From Ignavibacteriaceae bacterium (GTDB lineage Bacteria; Bacteroidota; Ignavibacteria; Ignavibacteriales; Ignavibacteriaceae): a stretch of DNA of 16,730 bases. Below are positions 1-6,969 of the stretch, one piece after another. The stretch covers positions 1 to 16,730 of the forward strand of contig JARLHB010000360.1 in the NCBI GenBank assembly GCA_031292465.1. The letters run 5' to 3'. The notes beneath the pieces are model-generated. The model saw only the letters and a program-made list of their open reading frames with translations, was not told the origin of the DNA and made no database searches. Each line of letters begins with the position of its first letter. The first letter of the stretch is position 1. The position numbers were made by a program, and so were the translations under genes.

Positions 1-2
1 AT

Positions 3-1481
3 TCTGCAAATACAGCGGAATCATTTTTTACAAAAGCACAAACTAATTTCAGACAGGTTTCTGATAGCACTAATAATTATTCAAGTGCAACAGAAATTAA
101 TAATTCTATAAATAATGTAAATACAGCAGGATCATTTTTTGCGAATGTACAGGCAAGTGCAGACCAGGTTTACGGTAATTACACAAGTTCAATAAAAAAT
201 GAGAATCCTACAAATAATGCAAATACAGCGGAATCATTTTTTGTAAGCGCCCGGACAAATCAAAACAATACGATAGGCAGTAATGTTAATGAATCAGCCG
301 GTAAAAACAATGATAGTAATTTGTTAAATAATGCTACTGCAAATGCTTCTGATAATAATGAAATGGTTGTTGTCACTATCAGCTCTAAGTTGAATAATAA
401 TACTGTAATTACGGATGTTCAAAATACAAATGCTGCAAAACCACAAGAGGTCAGTCTTAATTTAGTTAAAACTAATATTCCCACTGATGATGGAAACGTG
501 GCATTAAAAAATTACAAATTACCAGTCCCAAGTGATAAAACAGAAGTTGCTTCAAAGGGAAATATTGATGCACTATCTGCTAAAGCGGATACATTTACCA
601 TGGCAAAGACTTCCAATGTAAGCGCTGCCGCATCATCAACTGAGCCTAAAGGTGAAGTAAAGAACATCACTGCTGATTCCGAATTTGTTAGTAATCTTTC
701 TAAGGCAGATAATTCTTCGGTAATGAGTACTGATGGAAGCACTCAGGCAGTTTCGGATGATGTATCAAAAAATATTGCTGTAAAAGATAATCAAATATCT
801 CAAACCGGAATTACAATTGGTCAATCAGATAATTCCTCAACCGGATTGACGGGAGATGCAGCGCAAGTAAAAGCAGGTACTCAGGAAGTCAGCCAGGTTT
901 TAAATACTAAGCATAGCAATAATTCTTCAGATCAACAGCAGAACAAATCTTCTGATGGTAAAAATGGCTCGGATTCAAAAGTGTTTGATCAGGTTACAGG
1001 CAATTTGTTTTCCCAGGCCGCAGATTCTGTAAAAGAAAAATTTGCAAGCCAGGCAACCACAGCCGATGTACCTGAAAAGACAATAAAAATTACAGAGATA
1101 ACAAAAGAAATATCCAATATAATACAACAAAACAGCGTAAAGAGCATCGTTTTACAGTTAAAGCCGGAAAGCCTTGGGAAAATTAAGGTTACGGTAGATG
1201 TAGATAACAATTTGGTAAATGCTAAAGTTGAAGTTGATACGGAAGCTGTTAGACAAATTGTTCAAAATAATTCATTAGAACTTACAAATTCACTCAGTTC
1301 AAATGGAATGCACTTAAGTTCTTTATCTGTTAATGTTTCCAGCGGTGAGCAAAAATCTTATCAGCCGTTTAATCAAAAAAAGAAATCAGGCTATTCTTCA
1401 GGCAGTAAAATAATGGAAGACAGCGTAAGCTTGTCAACTGCTAAAAGTTTGGGCTATAATACTTATGAATATTTAGTATAA
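3..1481 (+). CDS. fliK: Flagellar hook-length control protein FliK (5'-truncated by window edge)
   Basis: The frame is open from the left edge to the stop at 1479-1481, so the first visible TTG at 321 is not a true start and the gene begins outside the window (492 residues visible). Most of the visible protein is low-complexity and rich in Asn, Ser, Thr and Ala, as expected for the extended, poorly conserved ruler part of FliK. The 3' part (about 1080-1365) matches the FliK C-terminal substrate-switch domain (Flg_hook): a KPESLGKIKVTVDV segment, then VNAKVEVDTEAVRQIV and a closing SSNGMHLSSLSVNVSS strand. FliK is secreted during hook growth, measures hook length, and makes FlhB switch from hook to filament export. 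A basic, Ser-rich tail of about 40 residues follows the domain. flgD starts 12 bases downstream. The family call is firm from the C-terminal domain plus context; the total length is unknown. Confidence 0.9.
   Translation, partial: SANTAESFFTKAQTNFRQVSDSTNNYSSATEINNSINNVNTAGSFFANVQASADQVYGNYTSSIKNENPTNNANTAESFFVSARTNQNNTIGSNVNESAGKNNDSNLLNNATANASDNNEMVVVTISSKLNNNTVITDVQNTNAAKPQEVSLNLVKTNIPTDDGNVALKNYKLPVPSDKTEVASKGNIDALSAKADTFTMAKTSNVSAAASSTEPKGEVKNITADSEFVSNLSKADNSSVMSTDGSTQAVSDDVSKNIAVKDNQISQTGITIGQSDNSSTGLTGDAAQVKAGTQEVSQVLNTKHSNNSSDQQQNKSSDGKNGSDSKVFDQVTGNLFSQAADSVKEKFASQATTADVPEKTIKITEITKEISNIIQQNSVKSIVLQLKPESLGKIKVTVDVDNNLVNAKVEVDTEAVRQIVQNNSLELTNSLSSNGMHLSSLSVNVSSGEQKSYQPFNQKKKSGYSSGSKIMEDSVSLSTAKSLGYNTYEYLV
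9..242 (+). repeat. Three degenerate in-frame repeats in the FliK ruler region
   Basis: A near-identical 21-base unit encoding NTA(E/G)SFF occurs at 9-29, 120-140 and 222-242. The spacings are 111 and 102 bases, which are exact codon multiples (37 and 34 codons). The flanking residues also resemble one another: each unit is followed by a short segment with Ala, Gln and Asn, and the first two by QVSDSTNNY and QVYGNYT respectively. This looks like internal duplication within the FliK disordered region, and earlier copies may lie left of the window. Confidence 0.7.
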
Positions 1482-1493
1482 CAGGAGTGTCAA

Positions 1494-2195
1494 ATGTCCA
1501 CTACAGTAACTGATTCCACAAGCACTGCGGCAACAAGCAGTGCAAGTACAACAAGCAGTTCAAATACAACTGTAAGTAAGAATGATTTTTTAAAGTTGTT
1601 AATAGCCCAGATGAAAAATCAGGATCCCTTGAATCCAATGGATGGTACCCAGTACGTTGCGGAATTGGCACAATTCAGTTCTCTTGAAGAATTGCAAAAC
1701 ATGAATGATAACCTGAATACAAGTATTAATGCAAATTATACGTTAACACAGTCAATAAATAACACATTAGCTTCCAACCTGATTGGAAAAGATGTAAAAG
1801 TTACATCAAGTACTGTTACATATAGCGGACAAAGTTCTGCCGAAATAGGGTACACATTGCCAAGTACAGCGTCGGATGTTACACTAAACATTACAAATAG
1901 CTCCGGATCAGTTGTAAGAACTATGACCGGATTATCAACAACTGCCGGCGACAATAAACTTTCCTGGGATTTTACCGATAATAGTGGTAGTACATTACCG
2001 GAAGGTACATATACATTTTCTGTATCCGCAACAAATTCAAGCGGAACCAGTTTGACAACATCTTTGTTTAAGCAAGGTACCATTGAAGCAGTAAATTATA
2101 CAAGCTCTGGTACAACATTTACAATTGATGGGTCGGATTATAACCTTTCGGATGTTCTTGAAATTATGGGTTCTTCTACAAGCGGAGGTAATTAA
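1494..2195 (+). CDS. flgD: Flagellar hook capping/assembly protein FlgD
   Basis: This 233-residue protein is the scaffold that sits at the tip of the growing hook and guides FlgE polymerisation. A Ser/Thr-rich secretion leader (residues 1-28) is followed by the family signature at about 29-66, with KNDFLKLLIAQMKNQDPLNP and then a YVAELAQFSSLEELQNM segment. Residues about 100-190 form the beta-rich FlgD Ig-like region (IGYTLPSTASDVTLNI, then LSWDFTDNSGSTLPEGTYTF), and the rest resembles the Tudor-like part. The length is typical of the family. The start is well supported: AGGAG at 1483-1487 lies 6 bases before the ATG. The stop overlaps the next start by one base (TAATG), indicating translational coupling. 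Confidence 0.95.
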   Translation: MSTTVTDSTSTAATSSASTTSSSNTTVSKNDFLKLLIAQMKNQDPLNPMDGTQYVAELAQFSSLEELQNMNDNLNTSINANYTLTQSINNTLASNLIGKDVKVTSSTVTYSGQSSAEIGYTLPSTASDVTLNITNSSGSVVRTMTGLSTTAGDNKLSWDFTDNSGSTLPEGTYTFSVSATNSSGTSLTTSLFKQGTIEAVNYTSSGTTFTIDGSDYNLSDVLEIMGSSTSGGN

Positions 2196-2569
2196 TGGCT
2201 GAAATAAATGGAATTAGTGTTCCGTTTATTCCAATAACGCAGGGCGGAGATCTTAATAGCAGTAAAGTTCAGTCTGGAGATGACAGTTTTAGTTCAATTT
2301 TTCAGCAGGAGCTTGAAAAAATTAAGTTTTCAAGTCACGCATTAAAAAGATTGGAAAACAGGAACATTCAGTTAAATGACACAGATATAAGTAAAATTTC
2401 GGATGCAGTATCAAAAGCAGAACAGAAAGGTTCTAAAGATTCTTTGGTTATGGTGAATGATACGGCTTTTATAGTCAATATACCAAACCGGACTGTTGTA
2501 ACAGCAATGCCGGTTAATGAAAGTTCGGAAAATGTCTTTACAAATATAGACAGCGTAGTTTTTGCATAA
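2195..2569 (+). CDS. Conserved flagellar operon protein, TIGR02530 ('flg_new') type
   Basis: This small soluble protein of 124 residues lies between flgD and flgE. It matches what I know of the TIGR02530 'flagellar operon protein' family found in the same position in many fla clusters. Visible conserved parts are FSSHALKRLENRNIQL (about 45-60), a short charged helix with KAEQKGSKDSLVMVN, then a FIVNIPNRTVVTAM strand pair and a C-terminal ENVFTNIDSVVF (about 113-123). No signal peptide or membrane segment is seen. The start ATG has a strong GGAGG at 2184-2188 and overlaps the flgD stop by one base. Its molecular role is not established; the position suggests hook assembly or an export-related job, which is inference. 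Confidence 0.85.
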   Translation: MAEINGISVPFIPITQGGDLNSSKVQSGDDSFSSIFQQELEKIKFSSHALKRLENRNIQLNDTDISKISDAVSKAEQKGSKDSLVMVNDTAFIVNIPNRTVVTAMPVNESSENVFTNIDSVVFA

Positions 2570-2588
2570 ATAAATCTTAATAAATAAT

Positions 2589-2644
2589 CAGAGCGGGACC
2601 TTTTTTGGACGCTCTGGATTCGACCGACTGACTGACGTCGAATC
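2589..2644 (+). promoter_or_regulatory. Two adjacent hairpins in the flgE leader
   Basis: Between the small flagellar gene and flgE there are two back-to-back inverted repeats. The first pairs CAGAGCG (2589-2595) with CGCTCTG (2610-2616), with a 14-base loop containing a run of six T. The second pairs GATTCGAC (2617-2624) with GTCGAATC (2637-2644), with a 12-base loop containing a GACT GACT GAC repeat. They are GC-rich against an AT-rich background, and the stems abut with no spacer. No T-tract follows either stem, so they are not ordinary terminators. They end 16 bases before the flgE ribosome binding site. A leader element, processing site or translational control structure is inferred. Confidence 0.6.
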
Positions 2645-2671
2645 ATCTATATAAATCCATGGAGGTTAACA

Positions 2672-4372
2672 ATGGCACTCTCTAATTCACTCTTTTCCGG
2701 TGTATCCGGTTTACAAAACTTACAAACAATGATGGACGTAATTGGCGATAATATTTCCAATGTCGATACCATCGGTTATAAAAGTTCCAGAGTCACATTC
2801 AGCGATACTTTTAATAATTTAATCAGATCCGGTACAAACGCTACTTCTACTACAGGCGGTACAAACAGTTTCCAGATAGGCCTTGGAATGAAAGTTAATT
2901 CCATAGACAGAGACTGGAGCCAGGGTACTACCGAAACCACCAATTCATCCACAGACTTGGCTCTTAAGGGCAACGGTATGTTTATACTAAAGAGTAACGG
3001 ATCGACATACTACTCACGCGCAGGCGCATTTACATTCGATTCAGATGGTAAATTAGTAGATTCAAGCGGTGCAGTTGTTCAGGGTAAGGTTGCAAATGGT
3101 GCCGGCGAAATTTCGACAGGTATTCAGGATATTAAAATTGATAAAAGCTTAAAATTACCGGCTATAAAATCTACTTCTGTTTCCTGGAGCGGCAACTTAC
3201 AAAGCAGTTCGCCAACAATAAGAACTAGTATTTCGGCATTAACAGGTAATTTGAAAAAGGAAGTTCCTACTAGTGCTCAAACTTATCCTACAACAGCGTA
3301 TGATGCGACTGATACTGCTAATACTAATAAAACCTACAATGAAGATACTATTTCAGGAAAAGATGGTACTAAATATACCCTTAGAACCTGGTACACAGAG
3401 GACACAACCGGAGCATGGACGGCTAATTATGCTGTCTATGATTCAACCAATGCTACCCAGGTTACTTTAGATGCAGCTGATACAGGTACTCAGGCATTAA
3501 CGTTTGATTCCAGTGATAAATGTTCAACAAATAGTCTTACTGTTAAAGATGCATCGGGTAATGTAAATTTTGATTTGAATTTTGCATCATTAACCAACTT
3601 AGATGCAAGTTCATCAACAGCAACAACGATTAATAAAGGAGAAACCGAATCTTCTATAACTGCTGCGGAAACAATTTATGATTCACTTGGTAATGCACAT
3701 ACTTTAACACTTACTTTTGATCATCTTGATGATGGCACATGGACCTGGGCCGCAACTATTCCAAAGGCAGACGGAACTTTAGATTCTCCATCAAGCGGTA
3801 AAATAAATTTTAACTCAAGCGGTTCTATTTTAAGTATATACCAGGGAACTAACCAGATAAGTACCACTCCTCCCGAACCAACTATTACTTTTACCCCTTC
3901 AAATGGTTCGGAATCTCAACAAATGAAACTTGATTTTGGCTCCGGTACATCGGGAATAACTCAAACTTCACTTACATCACAAGTTGCTGCAACATCTCAA
4001 AATGGTTCGGCAGCCGCAACACTTTCCAACATAAATATCGACCAATATGGTAATATTGTTGGAGTATTTTCAAATGGTAATTCCAGTACTTTAGCCCAGT
4101 TAATGGTTGCTACTTTTACAAATACCAACGGGTTAACAAGCGTAGGTAATAACTTGTACTCTGTAGCTGCAAACTCCGGTGAACCAGTAGTGGCAGCTCC
4201 TGGCGAAACCTCCGGTACTACAGTCCAATCAGACGCTTTGGAACAATCTAATGTTGATCTTTCTTCAGAATTTACCAAAATGATTGTTGCTCAGAGAGGT
4301 TTTGAGGCAAATTCTAAAGTTATTACAACAGCAGATTCTATGATGCAGGTAATTACAAACCTTATAAGATAA
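2672..4372 (+). CDS. flgE: Flagellar hook protein FlgE (enlarged)
   Basis: FlgE polymerises into the extracellular hook, the universal joint between rod and filament. The N-terminus (residues about 1-40) is a typical rod/hook D0 segment: SLFSGVSGLQNLQTMMDVIG, then DNISNVDTIGYKSSRVTF. The C-terminus is the matching coiled-coil partner: NVDLSSEFTKMIVAQRGFEA, then NSKVITTADSMMQVITNLIR. A D1-type region (about 90-150) contains ALKGNGMFILKSNG and YYSRAGAFTFDSDG. The length of 566 residues exceeds the roughly 260-400 usual in Bacillus or E. coli. The extra mass lies in the central outer domains, where two similar D2-like segments (about 221-314 and 333-434) can be seen. There is a single cysteine, Cys284. 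The start has GGAGG at 2661-2665, 6 bases before the ATG. A strong terminator follows the gene. Confidence 0.95.
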   Translation: MALSNSLFSGVSGLQNLQTMMDVIGDNISNVDTIGYKSSRVTFSDTFNNLIRSGTNATSTTGGTNSFQIGLGMKVNSIDRDWSQGTTETTNSSTDLALKGNGMFILKSNGSTYYSRAGAFTFDSDGKLVDSSGAVVQGKVANGAGEISTGIQDIKIDKSLKLPAIKSTSVSWSGNLQSSSPTIRTSISALTGNLKKEVPTSAQTYPTTAYDATDTANTNKTYNEDTISGKDGTKYTLRTWYTEDTTGAWTANYAVYDSTNATQVTLDAADTGTQALTFDSSDKCSTNSLTVKDASGNVNFDLNFASLTNLDASSSTATTINKGETESSITAAETIYDSLGNAHTLTLTFDHLDDGTWTWAATIPKADGTLDSPSSGKINFNSSGSILSIYQGTNQISTTPPEPTITFTPSNGSESQQMKLDFGSGTSGITQTSLTSQVAATSQNGSAAATLSNINIDQYGNIVGVFSNGNSSTLAQLMVATFTNTNGLTSVGNNLYSVAANSGEPVVAAPGETSGTTVQSDALEQSNVDLSSEFTKMIVAQRGFEANSKVITTADSMMQVITNLIR

Positions 4373-4395
4373 TTTCAAATATATTCGGTTCAATA

Positions 4396-4433
4396 AAAGG
4401 AGCTCCGTTATTTCGGGGCTCCTTTCCTTTTTT
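4396..4433 (+). terminator. Strong rho-independent terminator after flgE
   Basis: A 12-base stem pairs AAAGGAGCTCCG (4396-4407) with CGGGGCTCCTTT (4414-4425), with one G-T wobble and a TTATTT loop. It is followed within two bases by a run of six T (4428-4433). This is a textbook intrinsic terminator. It lies 24 bases after the flgE stop and separates the hook genes from the fliL-to-flhG unit. Confidence 0.92.
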
Positions 4434-4664
4434 ATAACTCATCTTCATAAGACATAAATCAACTGATTAATTCATTATAAAGAGTTAGCCGGTTAAAAAA
4501 AACTCTTCCCCGGCTTATTCATTATTTCAAAAGTCGTTAAAAATCAACCAAGTGTAGAATAATAACCACTTCCCGCCCTGTTAAATTATTATTTTTCAAT
4601 AAATAGAGAAGCAAAAGGTTGGCATATCAATTGTGAAACATTAGGAAAAAATTGAAAAAACACT
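4434..4664 (+). promoter_or_regulatory. Non-coding leader/promoter region upstream of fliL
   Basis: This 231-base stretch has no supported gene on either strand. It follows a terminator and precedes a large operon, so it should contain the operon promoter. A possible but weak sigma-28-like match is TAAT at 4468-4471 and GCCGGTTA at 4488-4495 (6 of 8 to GCCGATAA, spacer 16). The region 4480-4515 also holds interleaved complementary segments: AAGAGTT (4480-4486) with AACTCTT (4501-4507), and AGCCGG (4487-4492) with CCGGCT (4510-4515). The two pairings are probably mutually exclusive. The promoter match is speculative; that the region is regulatory is well supported by context. Confidence 0.45.
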
Positions 4665-5210
4665 ATGCCGGAACAAGAAGAAACTTTAGAACAAATTAAA
4701 ATAGAAGAAAAAGGGCCGGGAGCTCCAAAATCTTCGTTTAACATCAAAATACTCATATTCGGGATTCCGATCTTTATTGTGCAGTTGGTAGTAGTATACT
4801 TTGTTACAGCAAATATACTTCTGAAAAAATATGACAGCCAGAATGCACTTTCTAAGAGCGGAGCTAAAGTAGATTCCACAGCAATGAAAAATCAAGCCGT
4901 CGAATTGGGTAAAAATATTTATCCTATTGAGGATATTATAGTTAACCCTGCCGATACGGATGGTAAAAGGCTGCTGCTTACTTCAGTAGGGATTGATTTA
5001 GGCAAACCGGAAATGCTGAATGAAGTTAAAGCGCGGGAAGTAATGGTTAAAGATATTATAATTTCTACTCTGGCAAGTAAAAGTATAAGCCAGTTAGATG
5101 ATATGGCTTACAGAGATACTATTAAGACAGAGATAACAACGAAGATGAAAAAGAGTATGCCTACTATAGTAGCTAACACTATATATTTCAGTAAATATAT
5201 TATTCAATAA
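4665..5210 (+). CDS. fliL: Flagellar basal body-associated protein FliL
   Basis: This 181-residue single-pass inner-membrane protein is a stator-associated component of the basal body that supports motor torque. A charged cytoplasmic N-terminus (1-27) is followed by one hydrophobic helix (about 28-50, with IFGIPIFIVQLVVVYFV) and a periplasmic FliL domain. That domain includes YPIEDIIVNPADTDGKRLLL (about 92-111), a TSVGIDLGKPEMLNE strand, and a late SQLDDMAYRDTIKTEI segment. The length is typical. The start is forced: an in-frame TGA at 4653-4655 lies only three codons upstream, and no other ATG sits near. No good Shine-Dalgarno is visible (AGGA at about 20 bases), suggesting a leader with A-rich initiation. 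fliM begins 2 bases after the stop. Confidence 0.93.
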   Translation: MPEQEETLEQIKIEEKGPGAPKSSFNIKILIFGIPIFIVQLVVVYFVTANILLKKYDSQNALSKSGAKVDSTAMKNQAVELGKNIYPIEDIIVNPADTDGKRLLLTSVGIDLGKPEMLNEVKAREVMVKDIIISTLASKSISQLDDMAYRDTIKTEITTKMKKSMPTIVANTIYFSKYIIQ

Positions 5211-5212
5211 TT

Positions 5213-6199
5213 ATGGCAGAAGTATTATCTCAGCAGGAAATAGACCAGCTTCTTAATAAAGTTAAAAGCGGAGAAGAACAAGCACCCACACAGGGTACTG
5301 AAAAAGAAGCAATTCTTTTTGATTTTCGCCTTCCTAACAGGATCTCGAAAAATCAGCTTAGAACGATAAGGAATATTAACGAAAATTTTGCTGAAAGCTT
5401 TGCTTCGTTTTTGGTCTCAAAGCTTCAAACTATAGTTAATATAAATGTTACTTCAATAGACCAGATATATTATTCCGAATACATACTTTCTGTTTCGAAC
5501 CCGGCGTGCCTTTATACTTTTGATATAAGAAATACAGATATAAAAGGGATTCTTGAATTTAACCTGGATCTTGCTTTGATGCTTGTTGACAGGCTTCTAG
5601 GAGGCAACGGGAACGGTTCAAAACAGGCAAACGTTATTACGCCTATTGAACAAAAAGTAATTGCTGTTATTGTAGAAAGAGTAATGCTTGATCTTAGAAA
5701 ATCATGGCAGATTGTTGATGACCTGGATTTCAAATTAGAAAGGTTTGAGTCAGATATAGATTTTGCGCAAATAACATCACAAAGTGAATCTGTTTTACTT
5801 ATTTCCTTTGAAATTATTATTGGCGAACAATCTTATATGATGAATCTTTGCTTTGCCACGTTTGCCTTTGACAAGATATTAACAAAGCTTTCTACCCAGA
5901 AAATGTCAACCATCAGGACAACAAAGCACGGCGGTATAACTACAGATGAAATAATTGCAAATAATTTATACCGTACTTACCTGCCTGTAGTAGTTGAATT
6001 CGGCAAGGCAAAAATTTCGCTTAATAATTTATTTGAATTGGAAAAGGGAGATATAATATTACTTGAAAACTCGATTGCAGACGAACACCCCGTAAAGGTC
6101 GGGAATAAATTACTTTTTTATGGCCGCGCAGGCGTATCAAACAAGCATAAGTCAATAAAAATTACTAGAAAAGTTGAACAGAATAATAAACCAGAATAA
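5213..6199 (+). CDS. fliM: Flagellar motor switch protein FliM
   Basis: FliM is the C-ring component that binds phosphorylated CheY and transmits the switch signal to FliG. The 328-residue protein starts with the conserved CheY-binding peptide LSQQEIDQLLNKV (5-17). A FliM middle domain follows, with FRLPNRISKNQLRTIRNINE, then FASFLVSKLQTIVNINVTSI, then a LLGGNGNG turn matching the family GGxG motif. The C-terminal SpoA/FliMN_C domain occupies about 245-320, with ISLNNLFELEKGDIILLENS and VGNKLLFYGRAGV. The length is normal. No ribosome binding site is evident and the start lies 2 bases after fliL, so translational coupling is likely. The intact CheY peptide implies chemotaxis genes elsewhere, since none is in this window. 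Confidence 0.95.
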   Translation: MAEVLSQQEIDQLLNKVKSGEEQAPTQGTEKEAILFDFRLPNRISKNQLRTIRNINENFAESFASFLVSKLQTIVNINVTSIDQIYYSEYILSVSNPACLYTFDIRNTDIKGILEFNLDLALMLVDRLLGGNGNGSKQANVITPIEQKVIAVIVERVMLDLRKSWQIVDDLDFKLERFESDIDFAQITSQSESVLLISFEIIIGEQSYMMNLCFATFAFDKILTKLSTQKMSTIRTTKHGGITTDEIIANNLYRTYLPVVVEFGKAKISLNNLFELEKGDIILLENSIADEHPVKVGNKLLFYGRAGVSNKHKSIKITRKVEQNNKPE

Positions 6200-6208
6200 G
6201 GAAGGAAA

Positions 6209-6628
6209 ATGGCAGAAGATAATAATAACCTTACTCCAGATATAGAATCGGATTCGGATGATCAAATATTTTCCGGCGCCGAGGGCAATAGGGAGAACTC
6301 TAAGGTCCGTGCCGATATTGCCGAGTTTGAGGAATTTGATGATTCTAAGATTAAAGCAGCCGGCTCTAGTGAAAAATTAACTTTTCTGAAGGACCTTCAA
6401 TTAAATGTTTATATCGAACTTGGTAGAACTCAAATGCAGATTAAGGAAGTTCTTGAGCTTGAAAGAGGATATGTAATTGAGCTGGATAAACTTGCAAGCG
6501 AACCGGTTGATATATATGTGAACAATAAAAAAATAGCCGAAGGCGAAGTCGTTGTAATCGATAAACATTTTGGAATAAGAATTACAAACCTAAACGAGGC
6601 TAATAACCGGTTAAAAGGAGCTGTATAA
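6209..6628 (+). CDS. fliN: Flagellar motor switch protein FliN
   Basis: This 139-residue protein has an acidic, probably disordered N-terminus (1-55) and a C-terminal SpoA/FliMN_C domain (about 57-128). The domain is recognisable by LKDLQLNVYIELGRTQMQIK, then VLELERGYVIELDKLASEPV, then DIYVNNKKIAEGEVVVID and FGIRITNL. FliN forms the bottom of the C-ring and docks the export ATPase complex through FliH. The size is that of FliN and not the larger FliY with its CheC-like domain. The start is supported by AAGGAAGG at 6198-6205. The stop overlaps the fliO start by one base (TAATG). Confidence 0.94.
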   Translation: MAEDNNNLTPDIESDSDDQIFSGAEGNRENSKVRADIAEFEEFDDSKIKAAGSSEKLTFLKDLQLNVYIELGRTQMQIKEVLELERGYVIELDKLASEPVDIYVNNKKIAEGEVVVIDKHFGIRITNLNEANNRLKGAV

Positions 6629-6969
6629 TGTCTTTTCTGGATATAGTTAAAGCTTTTATACCTCTGATAATTATTGTGGGACTCTTATATGGAGTGCTGG
6701 TATTCATAAAAAAATACGGCGCCTCTTTTAAGGGTAACAAAGCAGGTTTGGTACCTATAAAAGTTTTAAGCACTCAAATGATTATGCCTAAGAAGTTTAT
6801 ATCAATAGTTAAAGTTGATAATAAGCTTTTAGTACTGGGAGTTAGTGAAAACTCAATAACAATGTTAAAAGAACTTGAACGAACAGTTGAAGTTGAAGAA
6901 ACAGCATATGTGCCTAAAAACGAGAATAACCTGATTGATATTTTAAAAAAGAACCTTGGCATAAAATGA
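6628..6969 (+). CDS. fliO: Flagellar export scaffold protein FliO
   Basis: This 113-residue protein has one membrane helix near the N-terminus (about 8-27, with IPLIIIVGLLYGVLVFI) and a short cytoplasmic beta-rich domain. That domain includes LVPIKVLSTQMIMPKKFISI (about 41-60), VDNKLLVLGVSENSITML and a TVEVEE tail, as in the FliO family. FliO assists assembly of the FliP/FliR core of the export gate. It begins on the last base of the fliN stop, and its own stop overlaps the fliP start (ATGA), placing it in the canonical fliN-O-P order. Sequence conservation in FliO is low, so the call rests on layout plus hydropathy. Confidence 0.88.
   Translation: MSFLDIVKAFIPLIIIVGLLYGVLVFIKKYGASFKGNKAGLVPIKVLSTQMIMPKKFISIVKVDNKLLVLGVSENSITMLKELERTVEVEETAYVPKNENNLIDILKKNLGIK

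Noticed and set aside
3273..3470. Second forward frame inside flgE.
   Set aside because: It is a low-complexity shadow within a strongly supported hook protein gene, with no ribosome binding site.
3521..3523. Lone cysteine of FlgE (Cys284, preceded by Lys283) as a site for spirochete-like lysinoalanine cross-linking of the hook.
   Set aside because: The surrounding sequence does not resemble the spirochete cross-link region, and a single Lys-Cys neighbour pair is not evidence of the reaction.
4480..4515. H-type pseudoknot formed by the interleaved segments before fliL.
   Set aside because: The first connecting loop would be 0 bases and the third only 2, too short to span the stems. The pairings are more likely alternatives.
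4589..4879. Reverse-strand open frame over the fliL start.
   Set aside because: It overlaps the well-supported fliL coding sequence on the other strand and has no protein-family features. The other reverse-strand frames in the window are likewise shadows of flagellar genes.
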